A program made the translations under genes and the position numbers. The notes beneath the pieces are model-generated. The model saw only the letters and a program-made list of their open reading frames with translations. It was not told the DNA's origin and did not search any database. This document shows, in pieces, positions 56,809-64,000 of a DNA stretch of 64,000 bases (positions within the stretch are counted from its first letter, which is position 1; the number at the start of each line of letters is the position of its first letter). This DNA comes from JABIBT01 sp964481835. GTDB lineage: Archaea > Nanobdellota > Nanobdellia > SCGC-AAA011-G17 > PNOQ01. Where the stretch lies: NCBI GenBank assembly GCA_964481835.1, contig CAYZTT010000002.1, positions 10,052 to 74,051 on the forward strand, given 5' to 3'.

Positions 56809-59289
56809 ATGAATAAGAGAGGTGTTAGAGCGATATATATTACTGGGGCCTTAGTAATTGCCCTGCTTTCTTTGAGTTTTGGGATGGTTATTTTAACAGG
56901 CGGAGAATATCTTCCGGATACCATTCGAGAAATCTTTGTTACTATAGGAGTTTTGCCTCCCGATGTAGCTATTCAGATTAATAATTTTGGTTTTGATTGT
57001 GAAGGTTCTGATGCAAGATTTGCGGTGTTAGTTGAGAATATTGGAGGCCTTCCGATAAGTGGTTTTGTTGCAGTAATTAATTCTGAGAATGGGCAGCAGG
57101 AAATTGAAAAAGAACAAGAGATATTATCTAGTCGTGAAACTTGGGTTGACTTCTTTGGATTAGATTGTACTCAAGGAGATTTTGTTGATGCAGTTATTAC
57201 CCCCAAAATAATGATCGATGGTCACAGTGTAGTTTACAATGGTAGCTCTACAAATACTTCCTCTTCCGGCAGCAGTGGTGGCGGAGGAGGGGGAGGCGGA
57301 GGAGATGATGATTCTGGAGATGACGATCCTCCATTTGTTTGGGAACCAGGGCGCCCAACCTGCGAATATAATTGTGAATATGATAGATTATTACTGGCTC
57401 CAATGGTCCAGGATGGAGAAGACCCCTTTGGACATAATGATTTTGCATTCTTCCAAGACCAGGATAATATATACCACCTAATCACAATAAAATCCAAGAG
57501 ATGTACAAGTGACGAGGAGTGTGACGGCCCTTGCTCAAATAATTATTGCCGGCCCTATGATACAATGAGTGAAAATGAGTTTGTCCACTATACTTCATCA
57601 AATGCTGCAGACTGGACTAGACAAGAGGATGTAATTCATAAAGAAGAAACTGGTCCAGATAGCTTAAGTGTTTGGGCCCCCCACGTTTACTATAATGAGG
57701 GGGATGAGATTTACTATATGTACTATACAGGTGTATCTCTTGAGCCGTGTGATAACGGGGACCCCGGATGCGAGTATTATGCCCAAAGGATACTTCTTGC
57801 AACTAATGACGGAACAGATTTGAATAATCCTGACAATTGGGTTAAACAAGGAATGGCAATGGAATGTGATGGTCCATTTTCTTCTTGGAATGATGATGAT
57901 AGCCTGCATGCAAGTCCGCAATGGAAGAAATCTTGTAGGGACCCAATGGTCAGAAGATATAATTCAACCCATTGGATAATGTATGTACATAGCTCCTTGT
58001 CTGTCGCCACTTTCCCTTCAGAAAGGAATGCGATTACATATGGTTTCTCTGAAGACCTAATTAACTGGGAGCATTATGCCTATATCCCAGACACAAGAGA
58101 GGGGGGAGCTAGCTGTTCTGAAGGTCCGCATGTTTTTGAGGGCAACAATGAAAAGTTTTATTTACATTATACCTGTGGACCTACTTGGTGGGGCGACGAG
58201 GTAATCGATAATGAAACTGTTTTGACTAGTACTATTAATTTCGATGATCCAAGTGAATTCTTGTATGTTAATAACCCCGCATTAGTTGATGGGCCACATT
58301 TGGTTAGGGTGCATAGAGTTAATTCAGCAAGTGATAGGGCCTTGGAGTTTGATATGTACGAAATTAATGATACAACAAATGATTTAATGGATTTAAAGAG
58401 GCCAGATGGGATCCAGCCACTTTGTTTGGGCTGCAGTCCCCAACCAAACTTAATGGAGATTGGTTTTAGCTGCGATGTTGCTCAAGATTGTTCTTTAGAT
58501 TTAACTGGGTGTGCAGATTATTCTGGGGAACCAGTTAATGACGGGAGTATGTGTTGTGATATTCTAACCCCCGCTCTCCCAGAAGAATATTGTTGCTTAT
58601 ACACTGGAGAGGGAGATATATTGAATAACGAGGTCCCTGTCTGTATGGATGTTTGCCCCGAACCAAGTCAAGATAAATACAATCTATGCAGCGAGGTAGA
58701 TAATCATTGTATGTGCGATGTCCTATGCTCTCCTGGATCAGGTGTTGCCTGCAGTACTGGCTTGCCCGGATATTGTTCTACTGGATTCAAGACTTGTCTG
58801 GATGATGGTTCGGACTATGGAGAGTGTATCCCATGGACTCAGCCCGGAGAGTATCCCGAATTCTGTGAAGATCCAGGAGGATATGATGAAGATTGTGATG
58901 GGTTTAGTAATGAAAATGATCCCGATTGTGATCCCGCTACTTGTACTATAGTGGGTGCATATTGGGGGGATGATATTAATAATGATTATGCGGTTGAAGG
59001 AGATCGAATCAATTTAGTGGTGAACGGAGAGGGGTGTGACGGGATGAGATTGAATTATGAATTCTGGGAATATGACCCTACAAATGATGATGATCCCCTG
59101 GCAGTTTCAAGTATGCCTTATAGTCCAATGTTTTATGATGGTATTGCGGCTACTTCATGGGCAACAGAATGGTTCCTAGACGATGATGGCAGTGATCAAG
59201 ATCCGGAGATTAAGTTTGTTGCGCTATTAAATTTAGATCCAACGAAAACTTATACTTCAGAAGACTTTGTTGAAGTTTCACAACCTTAA
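56809..59289 (+). CDS. Large secreted beta-propeller protein with Cys-rich tail
   Basis: The frame opens at 56749, but the ATG at 56809 (826 residues) directly precedes the signal-anchor helix, and tttatttaaatg lies about 30 nt upstream. Then follow a Ser/Gly/Asp-rich linker (GGGGGGGG pattern) and a five-bladed propeller-like region (about 220-560). The latter has WxxH/DP motifs such as DPMVRR and WIMYVHSS, as in GH43-like enzymes. A Cys-rich part includes YDEDCDGFSNENDPDC, a MopE-like metal motif. It ends in a beta domain. It may bind or degrade surface glycans. Confidence 0.75.
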   Translation: MNKRGVRAIYITGALVIALLSLSFGMVILTGGEYLPDTIREIFVTIGVLPPDVAIQINNFGFDCEGSDARFAVLVENIGGLPISGFVAVINSENGQQEIEKEQEILSSRETWVDFFGLDCTQGDFVDAVITPKIMIDGHSVVYNGSSTNTSSSGSSGGGGGGGGGDDDSGDDDPPFVWEPGRPTCEYNCEYDRLLLAPMVQDGEDPFGHNDFAFFQDQDNIYHLITIKSKRCTSDEECDGPCSNNYCRPYDTMSENEFVHYTSSNAADWTRQEDVIHKEETGPDSLSVWAPHVYYNEGDEIYYMYYTGVSLEPCDNGDPGCEYYAQRILLATNDGTDLNNPDNWVKQGMAMECDGPFSSWNDDDSLHASPQWKKSCRDPMVRRYNSTHWIMYVHSSLSVATFPSERNAITYGFSEDLINWEHYAYIPDTREGGASCSEGPHVFEGNNEKFYLHYTCGPTWWGDEVIDNETVLTSTINFDDPSEFLYVNNPALVDGPHLVRVHRVNSASDRALEFDMYEINDTTNDLMDLKRPDGIQPLCLGCSPQPNLMEIGFSCDVAQDCSLDLTGCADYSGEPVNDGSMCCDILTPALPEEYCCLYTGEGDILNNEVPVCMDVCPEPSQDKYNLCSEVDNHCMCDVLCSPGSGVACSTGLPGYCSTGFKTCLDDGSDYGECIPWTQPGEYPEFCEDPGGYDEDCDGFSNENDPDCDPATCTIVGAYWGDDINNDYAVEGDRINLVVNGEGCDGMRLNYEFWEYDPTNDDDPLAVSSMPYSPMFYDGIAATSWATEWFLDDDGSDQDPEIKFVALLNLDPTKTYTSEDFVEVSQP

Positions 59290-59294
59290 TTTTT

Positions 59295-60512
59295 TTAGAT
59301 AAAAGAATTAATTAATGGGGCAATTAAAGTATTATATAGTTGAGGTAAGATGAGTGCCAAGAGAACCATTATTAAAATTATGTTAGTATATTTCCATATT
59401 CTATTTGTCAGTTTTTCATTTTTTGTGAAGTGGAGGATTGCTAAATAAAACATCTTTCCTCCATCTAAGATTCCTAGTGGAAGTAAGTTGAACATTCCAA
59501 CTCCTAAGTTAATTAGGAATAGCCATGAAAATAGTAGTGTCAACCAAATGAATGCTTTGATTCCAAAGGCCCCATATTTGGCCTCTATCTCCGGGTTGTA
59601 TATTTGCTCCTTGGGCGATAAAAAAATCCCCATATGGCCCTTAGATGAATCCTCCGAAGATTCTGTAAGGGTAACATAATATGTAGATGATTCTGTTTGT
59701 ATTGATATCTTTTCATAGGGGATGTATTGATCCATCTCTGCCTTAAATTGATCAATATTTTCCACAGGGATATCGTTGATTGCAATTATGGATTCATTTA
59801 TTTGCATGCTGGCCAGCTCTGCAGGACCACCTTCTTCCATCCCAGCAACCATTATGCCTGAAGTTTCAATCATATTCGCCGCCGCAGGCCCCAGAAGAAA
59901 TCCGAAAATTAAGAAGGCCGCAATTGCTGTAAGGAAATTTGCAAAAGATCCGGCAGCAAGAACAGATAACTGTGCTTTTTTTGGAGCTTTGGCCATAGAT
60001 TTCTCATCTGGCTCAACAAATGCTGCCGGCACAACTGGGAGTATTATTCCTAAAAGCGCAAATCCTGATGACTTTACTTTTATTTTATTTAATCTTGCAA
60101 ATACTCCGTGTGAAAATTCATGAACCGATGCAAGCACAAATATGGATATTATCCAGTGCCAGAAAGATAACTTGGGTAGCCCGGGGACAGTTTCCACGCC
60201 AGGAAGAACCAAACCGACTGGAGAGGGTGCGTTGAAAAATATAACATCATAAAGCCCCTTGAATAAGAAGAAAGTGATAAATGCCATTCCGATGTAGCCA
60301 ATGCCAATTGAAATGTAACTAAGAACTGTTAATGTTTTGGGAAATCGCTTGGCGAGTCTATCCATATTAGATAGGCCTAATTTTGTTCTATAGATAATCA
60401 TGTAAAGGAAAGGAAAGACGATTTTTTGGAATTCGGTCCTTTTTCGATTAAGGAGCATTATGCCCAGGACTACCAAACCAAAGATTACTAAAAATAATAG
60501 ATCATAATTCAT
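59295..60512 (-). CDS. Site-2-type membrane protease with PDZ domain
   Basis: This 405-residue intramembrane metalloprotease has HEFSH (131-135), the second metal site LDGGKM (about 340-345), and a PDZ-like insert (about 220-300; GMEEGGPAELASMQINESI). It resembles archaeal S2P and RseP. It would cut membrane-anchored regulators or signal peptides. It is downstream of L40e, 1 nt apart from its stop, so they share a transcript. Confidence 0.92.
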   Translation of the reverse strand: MNYDLLFLVIFGLVVLGIMLLNRKRTEFQKIVFPFLYMIIYRTKLGLSNMDRLAKRFPKTLTVLSYISIGIGYIGMAFITFFLFKGLYDVIFFNAPSPVGLVLPGVETVPGLPKLSFWHWIISIFVLASVHEFSHGVFARLNKIKVKSSGFALLGIILPVVPAAFVEPDEKSMAKAPKKAQLSVLAAGSFANFLTAIAAFLIFGFLLGPAAANMIETSGIMVAGMEEGGPAELASMQINESIIAINDIPVENIDQFKAEMDQYIPYEKISIQTESSTYYVTLTESSEDSSKGHMGIFLSPKEQIYNPEIEAKYGAFGIKAFIWLTLLFSWLFLINLGVGMFNLLPLGILDGGKMFYLAILHFTKNEKLTNRIWKYTNIILIMVLLALILPQLYNTLIAPLINSFI

Positions 60513-60513
60513 C

Positions 60514-60681
60514 TTATTTTGCTTTTCTCAGTGTTCTGAAAGCTTTACCACCACATTTTTTGCAAAGTATTTTGCCTTCTAATACTTTCTGCATAGTCGA
60601 CCTTTGTTTTGACTTACATTTCTTACAAACAAATACGTTTGTGAACATCCGCTTGTGTGCTTCAGGAAATTTTTGTGCCAT
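60514..60681 (-). CDS. rpl40e: Ribosomal protein L40e (eL40)
   Basis: This 55-residue frame, too short for ordinary gene lists, codes for a zinc-binding ribosomal protein. It starts MAQKFPEAHKRMFTNVFVCKKCK-type, with C-x2-C (CKKC) at about 19-22 and a second pair CKKC at about 40-43, then basic tail FRTLRKAK. L40e is archaeal/eukaryotic. It sits between eIF5A (1-nt spacing) and the S2P protease gene, in one run. Confidence 0.9.
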   Translation of the reverse strand: MAQKFPEAHKRMFTNVFVCKKCKSKQRSTMQKVLEGKILCKKCGGKAFRTLRKAK

Positions 60682-60682
60682 T

Positions 60683-61069
60683 TTATTTTTGTTTTAGTAC
60701 TTTTTCTCCCATTATTATCCAATAGTTTACTTGATCACCATCTTTTACTTGGCCTTTCATATCGTTTGGAATTTTTAGGTCGAACGTTTCGTATGATTTC
60801 ATATCCATAACGTTTGCTGAATCTCCAGATATAGAGAGCACCTGGGCAGTTTCCTTCTCAATTATTGGTACTTCAACCTTATCATGTGCAGGATAGAGTT
60901 TTACTTTTTTTACTCCATCTGTTAATGATATCGCTTGTATCCTTGCTTTTGCATGCCCGTGTTTCCCCGTCCTCGATATATCGATTGATGAAACCTTGCA
61001 AGCAACGTTATCAAATATTACATAACCACCAACTTTTAGGCTAGAAGCGTTTACTACTTTTTTATCCAT
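60683..61069 (-). CDS. Translation factor aIF5A (eIF5A)
   Basis: This 128-residue protein relieves ribosome stalling, notably at prolines. The hypusine/deoxyhypusine site lies in RTGKHGHAK (K36). An N-terminal SH3-like barrel and C-terminal OB fold have the usual length. It is the first gene of an aIF5A-L40e-S2P run on this strand. The deoxyhypusine synthase gene is not in this window. Confidence 0.96.
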   Translation of the reverse strand: MDKKVVNASSLKVGGYVIFDNVACKVSSIDISRTGKHGHAKARIQAISLTDGVKKVKLYPAHDKVEVPIIEKETAQVLSISGDSANVMDMKSYETFDLKIPNDMKGQVKDGDQVNYWIIMGEKVLKQK

Positions 61070-61109
61070 GTTAAGAAAGAGAAAAAAAGTATTTTATAAA
61101 GTTTTTGTT

Positions 61110-61400
61110 TTAAAACTTCTTTAGAGTATCTATCAGTTTGTTTAACTCTGTGATTTCTTTTTTAGATTTTGTGTGCTTTCTCTTCGATTCTAGTAGATCT
61201 GTGAGAATGGATTCCAGGTATTTTATCCTTACTTTTGATTCTTGTAGATCCTTTGATAGCTGAGAAATTGCTATCCAGAGCTGTGCAGTTTTTTTGTCAT
61301 CTGCTAGATCGATGGTTTCTTTGTGCTCTGCAGATTTTCTTATTGCCTTCTCTAAATGCAGTTTTAGTGGTGGTTTTACGTTTGCCCTCCAATTTGCCAT
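61110..61400 (-). CDS. Hypothetical helical protein
   Basis: This 96-residue basic protein is predicted to be all helix with a C-terminal coiled coil (SKVRIKYLESILTDLLESKRKHTKSKKEI pattern). It has no enzymatic or metal motif. An ATG follows a plausible TATA (cttatatag on the minus strand within 61415-61440). It lies upstream of aIF5A with a 40-nt gap. No family recognised. Confidence 0.68.
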   Translation of the reverse strand: MANWRANVKPPLKLHLEKAIRKSAEHKETIDLADDKKTAQLWIAISQLSKDLQESKVRIKYLESILTDLLESKRKHTKSKKEITELNKLIDTLKKF

Positions 61401-61477
61401 AAAAAGGTGAATCTTTAGAAACTTATATAGTTTTTTGATAAGGTAAACTTTAAATAAACTAACTCTTCTCAGATTTT

Positions 61478-62152
61478 ATGGTTAAGGTAAAGAAAGGAGA
61501 TTTTATCGAATTGGAATATACTGGCAAGTTGGTTAGTGGCAAGATTTTCGATACTAATGTTAAGGCAGTTGGAGAAAAAGAACATATCCACAAAAAAGAG
61601 TACACTCCTTTGTTCGTTTGTGTCGGGGAGAAGTTTGTTATTAAAGGTTTAGATGAAAAACTGGAATCTATCGAGGAAGGAAAAGATTATACTTTCGAAA
61701 TTTCTGCTGGAGAGGCATATGGGAAAAAGAACCCTAAATTAGTGAGAGTCGTTTCTAAGGCATTATTCACAAAACAGAAGATGAATCCTCACCCTGGAAT
61801 GCAAATTAATGCTGAAGGGATGGCAGGACTTGTTAGGAGTGTGTCTGGAGGAAGAGTTACTGTAGATTTTAACCACCCTTTGGCAGGCAAGGATTTAGTC
61901 TTTGATGTAAAAGTTGTGAAATTGATTAAATTGGCAAATGAAAAGGTGGATGGCCTATTGAATTCGTTTATGGGATTGCCAAAAGACAAGTACAACTTGG
62001 AATTAAAGGAGTCAAAATTAAAGATTGAAACTGAAATTCCTATCCCAGACCATATGCTGAGTTTTGTAAAGGAAAAAATTTCTAAATTAGTCCCAGAAGT
62101 TAAGTCTATTGAGTTCTCAACGAAGAAAAAAGAACCTACTACTTCAGAATAA
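61478..62152 (+). CDS. FKBP-type peptidyl-prolyl isomerase (SlyD-like)
   Basis: This 224-residue protein has an FKBP domain with an IF (insert-in-flap) domain. Key stretches are VKKGDFIELEYTGKL, GKIFDTN, VCVGEKFVIKGLDEKLE and the NHPLAGKDLVFDVKV block (about 130-145). Archaeal long-type FKBPs have foldase and chaperone activity. The C-terminal extension (about 150-224) is a further alpha-beta domain typical of that type. It is divergent from 61110-61400 with a TATA (ctttaaataaac). Confidence 0.95.
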   Translation: MVKVKKGDFIELEYTGKLVSGKIFDTNVKAVGEKEHIHKKEYTPLFVCVGEKFVIKGLDEKLESIEEGKDYTFEISAGEAYGKKNPKLVRVVSKALFTKQKMNPHPGMQINAEGMAGLVRSVSGGRVTVDFNHPLAGKDLVFDVKVVKLIKLANEKVDGLLNSFMGLPKDKYNLELKESKLKIETEIPIPDHMLSFVKEKISKLVPEVKSIEFSTKKKEPTTSE

Positions 62153-62209
62153 TTAAATTTAAATACTGAGGTTATTTCCCCCCAAATATAACATTTAAAG
62201 GGGTTTAGA

Positions 62210-63322
62210 ATGGATAGCATTATCGAAAGCGCAAGGTCAGTTGATTCAATTTCTAGAGCATTGCCAGAAAGGCTCAGTAATATTGATGAAGAGTTAGAGT
62301 CATTGATTTCAGAGCAAAAGGCAAAGATAAAAGTTATTGGTGCTGGCGGAGCAGGAAATAATACAATTAATAGAATTTCTGAAGTTGGAATTGCTGGCGC
62401 GGAGACTATTGCCATTAACACGGATGCCCAAGACTTACTATATACTAATGCTACAAAGAAAGCTTTGATTGGAAAGGACATTACCAAGGGCCTAGGTGCA
62501 GGTAGCGTGCCACAAATAGGTGAGGAAGCTGCAAGAGAGAGTGAACATGAGATCCGAGAGATGATGAAAGGCGCAGATTTGGTCTTCATTACTTGTGGGC
62601 TTGGTGGGGGAACAGGAACTGGAAGTGCTCCGGTGGTAGCAGATATTGCTAAGAAGTTGGGAATTCTAACTGTAGGCATAGTTACGATCCCCTTTGAGAT
62701 GGAAGGTCAGAGGAGATACGAGAATGCTCTGATTGGATTAGAGAAATTAGAAAATATTGTAGACACATTAATAGTTATACCAAACGATAAATTGTTGGAA
62801 TTGGCTCCAGATTTGCCATTACACACTTCCTTTAAAGTTGCAGACGAAATTTTGACTAATGCTGTTAAAGGAATTGCAGAATTGGTAACCAAGGCTGGAC
62901 TCGTTAACTTGGACTTTGCAGATATAAAGACTGTAATGGGAAAAGGTGGTGCGGCATCAATTGGCGTTGGTGAAAGCGACAGCGAGAACCGGGCTATGGA
63001 GGCAGTAGAGCATGCTATTAACAATCCGTTATTGGATGTGGACATAACAGGGGCAAATGGCGCTCTGATAAATATTGTTGGTGGATCTGATATGTCCTTA
63101 TCTGAAGCAAAAGGTGTTGTTGAGAGTGTTTCACAGCGATTAGATGAGGATGCAAGGATAATTTGGGGTGCGCAGATATCTGAAGATATGGATAAGACCC
63201 TAAGGGTTATGCTGATCGTAACGGGTGTTCAGAGTCCTCAGATATTCGGACATAAGAATATGCCTGCTGAGAAGAAAAAGAAAGACATTGAAAAAGAACT
63301 CGGAATCGAGTTCGTAGATTAA
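62210..63322 (+). CDS. ftsZ: Cell-division GTPase FtsZ
   Basis: This 370-residue protein carries the tubulin signature GGGTGTGSAP (about 132-141), the T1 region IGAGGAGNNTINR (about 43-55) and NTDAQDL in the GTP site. The N-terminal extension of about 38 residues is archaeal. It assembles the division ring. It is followed by the glycosylase gene 31 nt on, and its promoter lies in the 57-nt gap (aatttaaatac). Confidence 0.97.
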   Translation: MDSIIESARSVDSISRALPERLSNIDEELESLISEQKAKIKVIGAGGAGNNTINRISEVGIAGAETIAINTDAQDLLYTNATKKALIGKDITKGLGAGSVPQIGEEAARESEHEIREMMKGADLVFITCGLGGGTGTGSAPVVADIAKKLGILTVGIVTIPFEMEGQRRYENALIGLEKLENIVDTLIVIPNDKLLELAPDLPLHTSFKVADEILTNAVKGIAELVTKAGLVNLDFADIKTVMGKGGAASIGVGESDSENRAMEAVEHAINNPLLDVDITGANGALINIVGGSDMSLSEAKGVVESVSQRLDEDARIIWGAQISEDMDKTLRVMLIVTGVQSPQIFGHKNMPAEKKKKDIEKELGIEFVD

Positions 63323-63352
63323 TTTTATTAACTTTCTTTTATTATATTCAAT

Positions 63353-63946
63353 ATGATTAAAAAAGAGTTCTCCAAGCGGAAAGATATGATAAGGAGGAGA
63401 TTGAGTGATTTTTCTCTGGTTTCTGAGAAAGAGTATTTCTATGAGCTTTGTTTTTGTTTGCTGACCCCCGGAAGTAAAGCTAGGCAAGCTGAAAAGGTCA
63501 TAGATTTTCTTAAGGAAAAGGACTTTGAGAATGGACCTATTGACTTTGGAGAGGAGCTAAAGAGAGTAAGATTCCATAATACAAAGAAGAAAAGGCTAGT
63601 TGATATGAAAAAATCTTATCCTGCCTTGTTGCAGGAAATAAAAGGGAACCATGATAATTTTAGATTGAGGGAATATCTTGTTGAGAATGTCAATGGGCTA
63701 GGATACAAAGAGGCAAGCCATTTCTTAAGAAATATTGGAAGAGAGAACCTGGCCATATTAGATAGGCATATTTTGAAGAACCTTGTTAGATTTGGGGCAT
63801 TAGATGTTGTGCCCAACTCACTAGGTAGGAAAAATTATTTGGAAATAGAACAAAAACTTAGGAAGCTTGCTAAAGAAAATGGGCTCTCTATGGATGAGCT
63901 AGATCTATTATTTTGGAGCCTCGAAACTGGGGAAGTGTTTAAGTAG
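63353..63946 (+). CDS. 8-oxoguanine DNA glycosylase/lyase (Ogg2/AGOG type)
   Basis: This 197-residue HhH-GPD glycosylase removes 8-oxoguanine and nicks the strand. The catalytic Lys is in GLGYKEASHFLRN (K119), and the Asp of the family in LAILDRHIL (D137). Its short form, without the OGG1 N-terminal domain, matches archaeal Ogg2/AGOG enzymes. The tail (VFK) is short. It is probably independent of ftsZ. From 63947 to 64000 no gene is evident. Confidence 0.93.
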   Translation: MIKKEFSKRKDMIRRRLSDFSLVSEKEYFYELCFCLLTPGSKARQAEKVIDFLKEKDFENGPIDFGEELKRVRFHNTKKKRLVDMKKSYPALLQEIKGNHDNFRLREYLVENVNGLGYKEASHFLRNIGRENLAILDRHILKNLVRFGALDVVPNSLGRKNYLEIEQKLRKLAKENGLSMDELDLLFWSLETGEVFK

Positions 63947-64000
63947 TGCATTGTTGCATTAAAGGGAGTTTTTATCAGTTTAAATTTGACTACACTATTT

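Noticed and set aside
57234..57497. Minus-strand Pro/Ser-rich frame opposite the Gly-rich linker of the large secreted protein
   Set aside because: It arises from the antisense of a GGN-rich linker and has no start signals.
61789..62679. A 296-residue minus-strand open frame opposite the FKBP and ftsZ genes
   Set aside because: It is antisense to two well-identified genes and has low-complexity Ser/Ile-rich sequence, as expected for a shadow frame. No promoter or ribosome-binding site was seen.
1..64000. CRISPR array, rRNA genes, transposase or integrase
   Set aside because: No array of regular spaced repeats, no rRNA-like GC-rich block and no DDE, HUH or tyrosine-recombinase pattern was seen. 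The only direct repeat found is the helicase-end duplication.

Overview
The window reads as chromosomal DNA of an AT-rich, tightly packed archaeon, most probably a DPANN lineage of the Woesearchaeota/Pacearchaeota kind. Archaeal information-processing genes fix the domain: TFE, Orc1/Cdc6, eIF5A, ribosomal proteins L1, L10, L12, L15e and L40e, archaeal-type AsnRS and ProRS, Taw1, Nre, and an AGOG-type glycosylase. Several aminoacyl-tRNA synthetases look bacterial or reduced instead: an AspRS without the GAD domain, a bacterial-type LeuRS and an AlaRS without the C-Ala domain. This mixture is typical of DPANN genomes. Many genes appear leaderless, with a GAAAG-TTTATA type BRE/TATA element 25-35 nt before the start. 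Many secreted-protein genes and some others carry Shine-Dalgarno sequences.

Region 1-9.5 kb: an ABC exporter fragment, small membrane proteins, a DinG/XPD-like helicase, secreted proteins, zinc-ribbon proteins, TldD, an FmrO/ArmA-like 16S rRNA methyltransferase and CysRS. The 3' end of the helicase gene is duplicated 1.1 kb downstream as a 34-bp exact direct repeat flanking one secreted-protein gene. Region 9.5-27.8 kb: AspRS-AsnRS operon, amino acid permease, Ca2+-type P-ATPase, tRNA-Arg, ProRS, transglutaminase-DHH phosphoesterase operon, L15e, a small AbrB-like protein, Nre, a short M50 protease and TFE. Region 27.8-39 kb: a beta-helix surface protein, truncated AlaRS, a dockerin-like lipoprotein, a vWA protein, a full-length sigma-70-like protein, a membrane-anchored HTH regulator, LeuRS and two tRNAs.

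Region 39-47 kb: a surface and export block with a lipoprotein, CARDB/S-layer-like proteins, a MacB-like ABC exporter (one ATPase, two permeases), an acidic protein coupled to an exosortase/archaeosortase, and a COG2426 membrane protein. Region 47-64 kb: a ribosomal stalk operon (L1-L10-L12), NodB deacetylase-like protein, HemK-type methyltransferase, Orc1/Cdc6 followed by two tiny coupled ORFs, a phosphoesterase, Taw1-TatD, a large disulfide-rich secreted beta-propeller protein, an S2P protease with PDZ, L40e, eIF5A, FKBP, FtsZ and Ogg.

The strongest unusual signals are: the sigma-70-like protein in an archaeal chromosome (34526-35488); the ArmA/FmrO-like methyltransferase (7331-8113); an octamer GTAGTAAC shared by the promoter regions of several orphan genes and forming a palindrome in front of an AbrB-like gene; and the exosortase/acidic-protein pair close to candidate C-terminally anchored substrates. 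No CRISPR array, rRNA operon or transposase was seen. No stretch longer than 300 bases lacks a gene.
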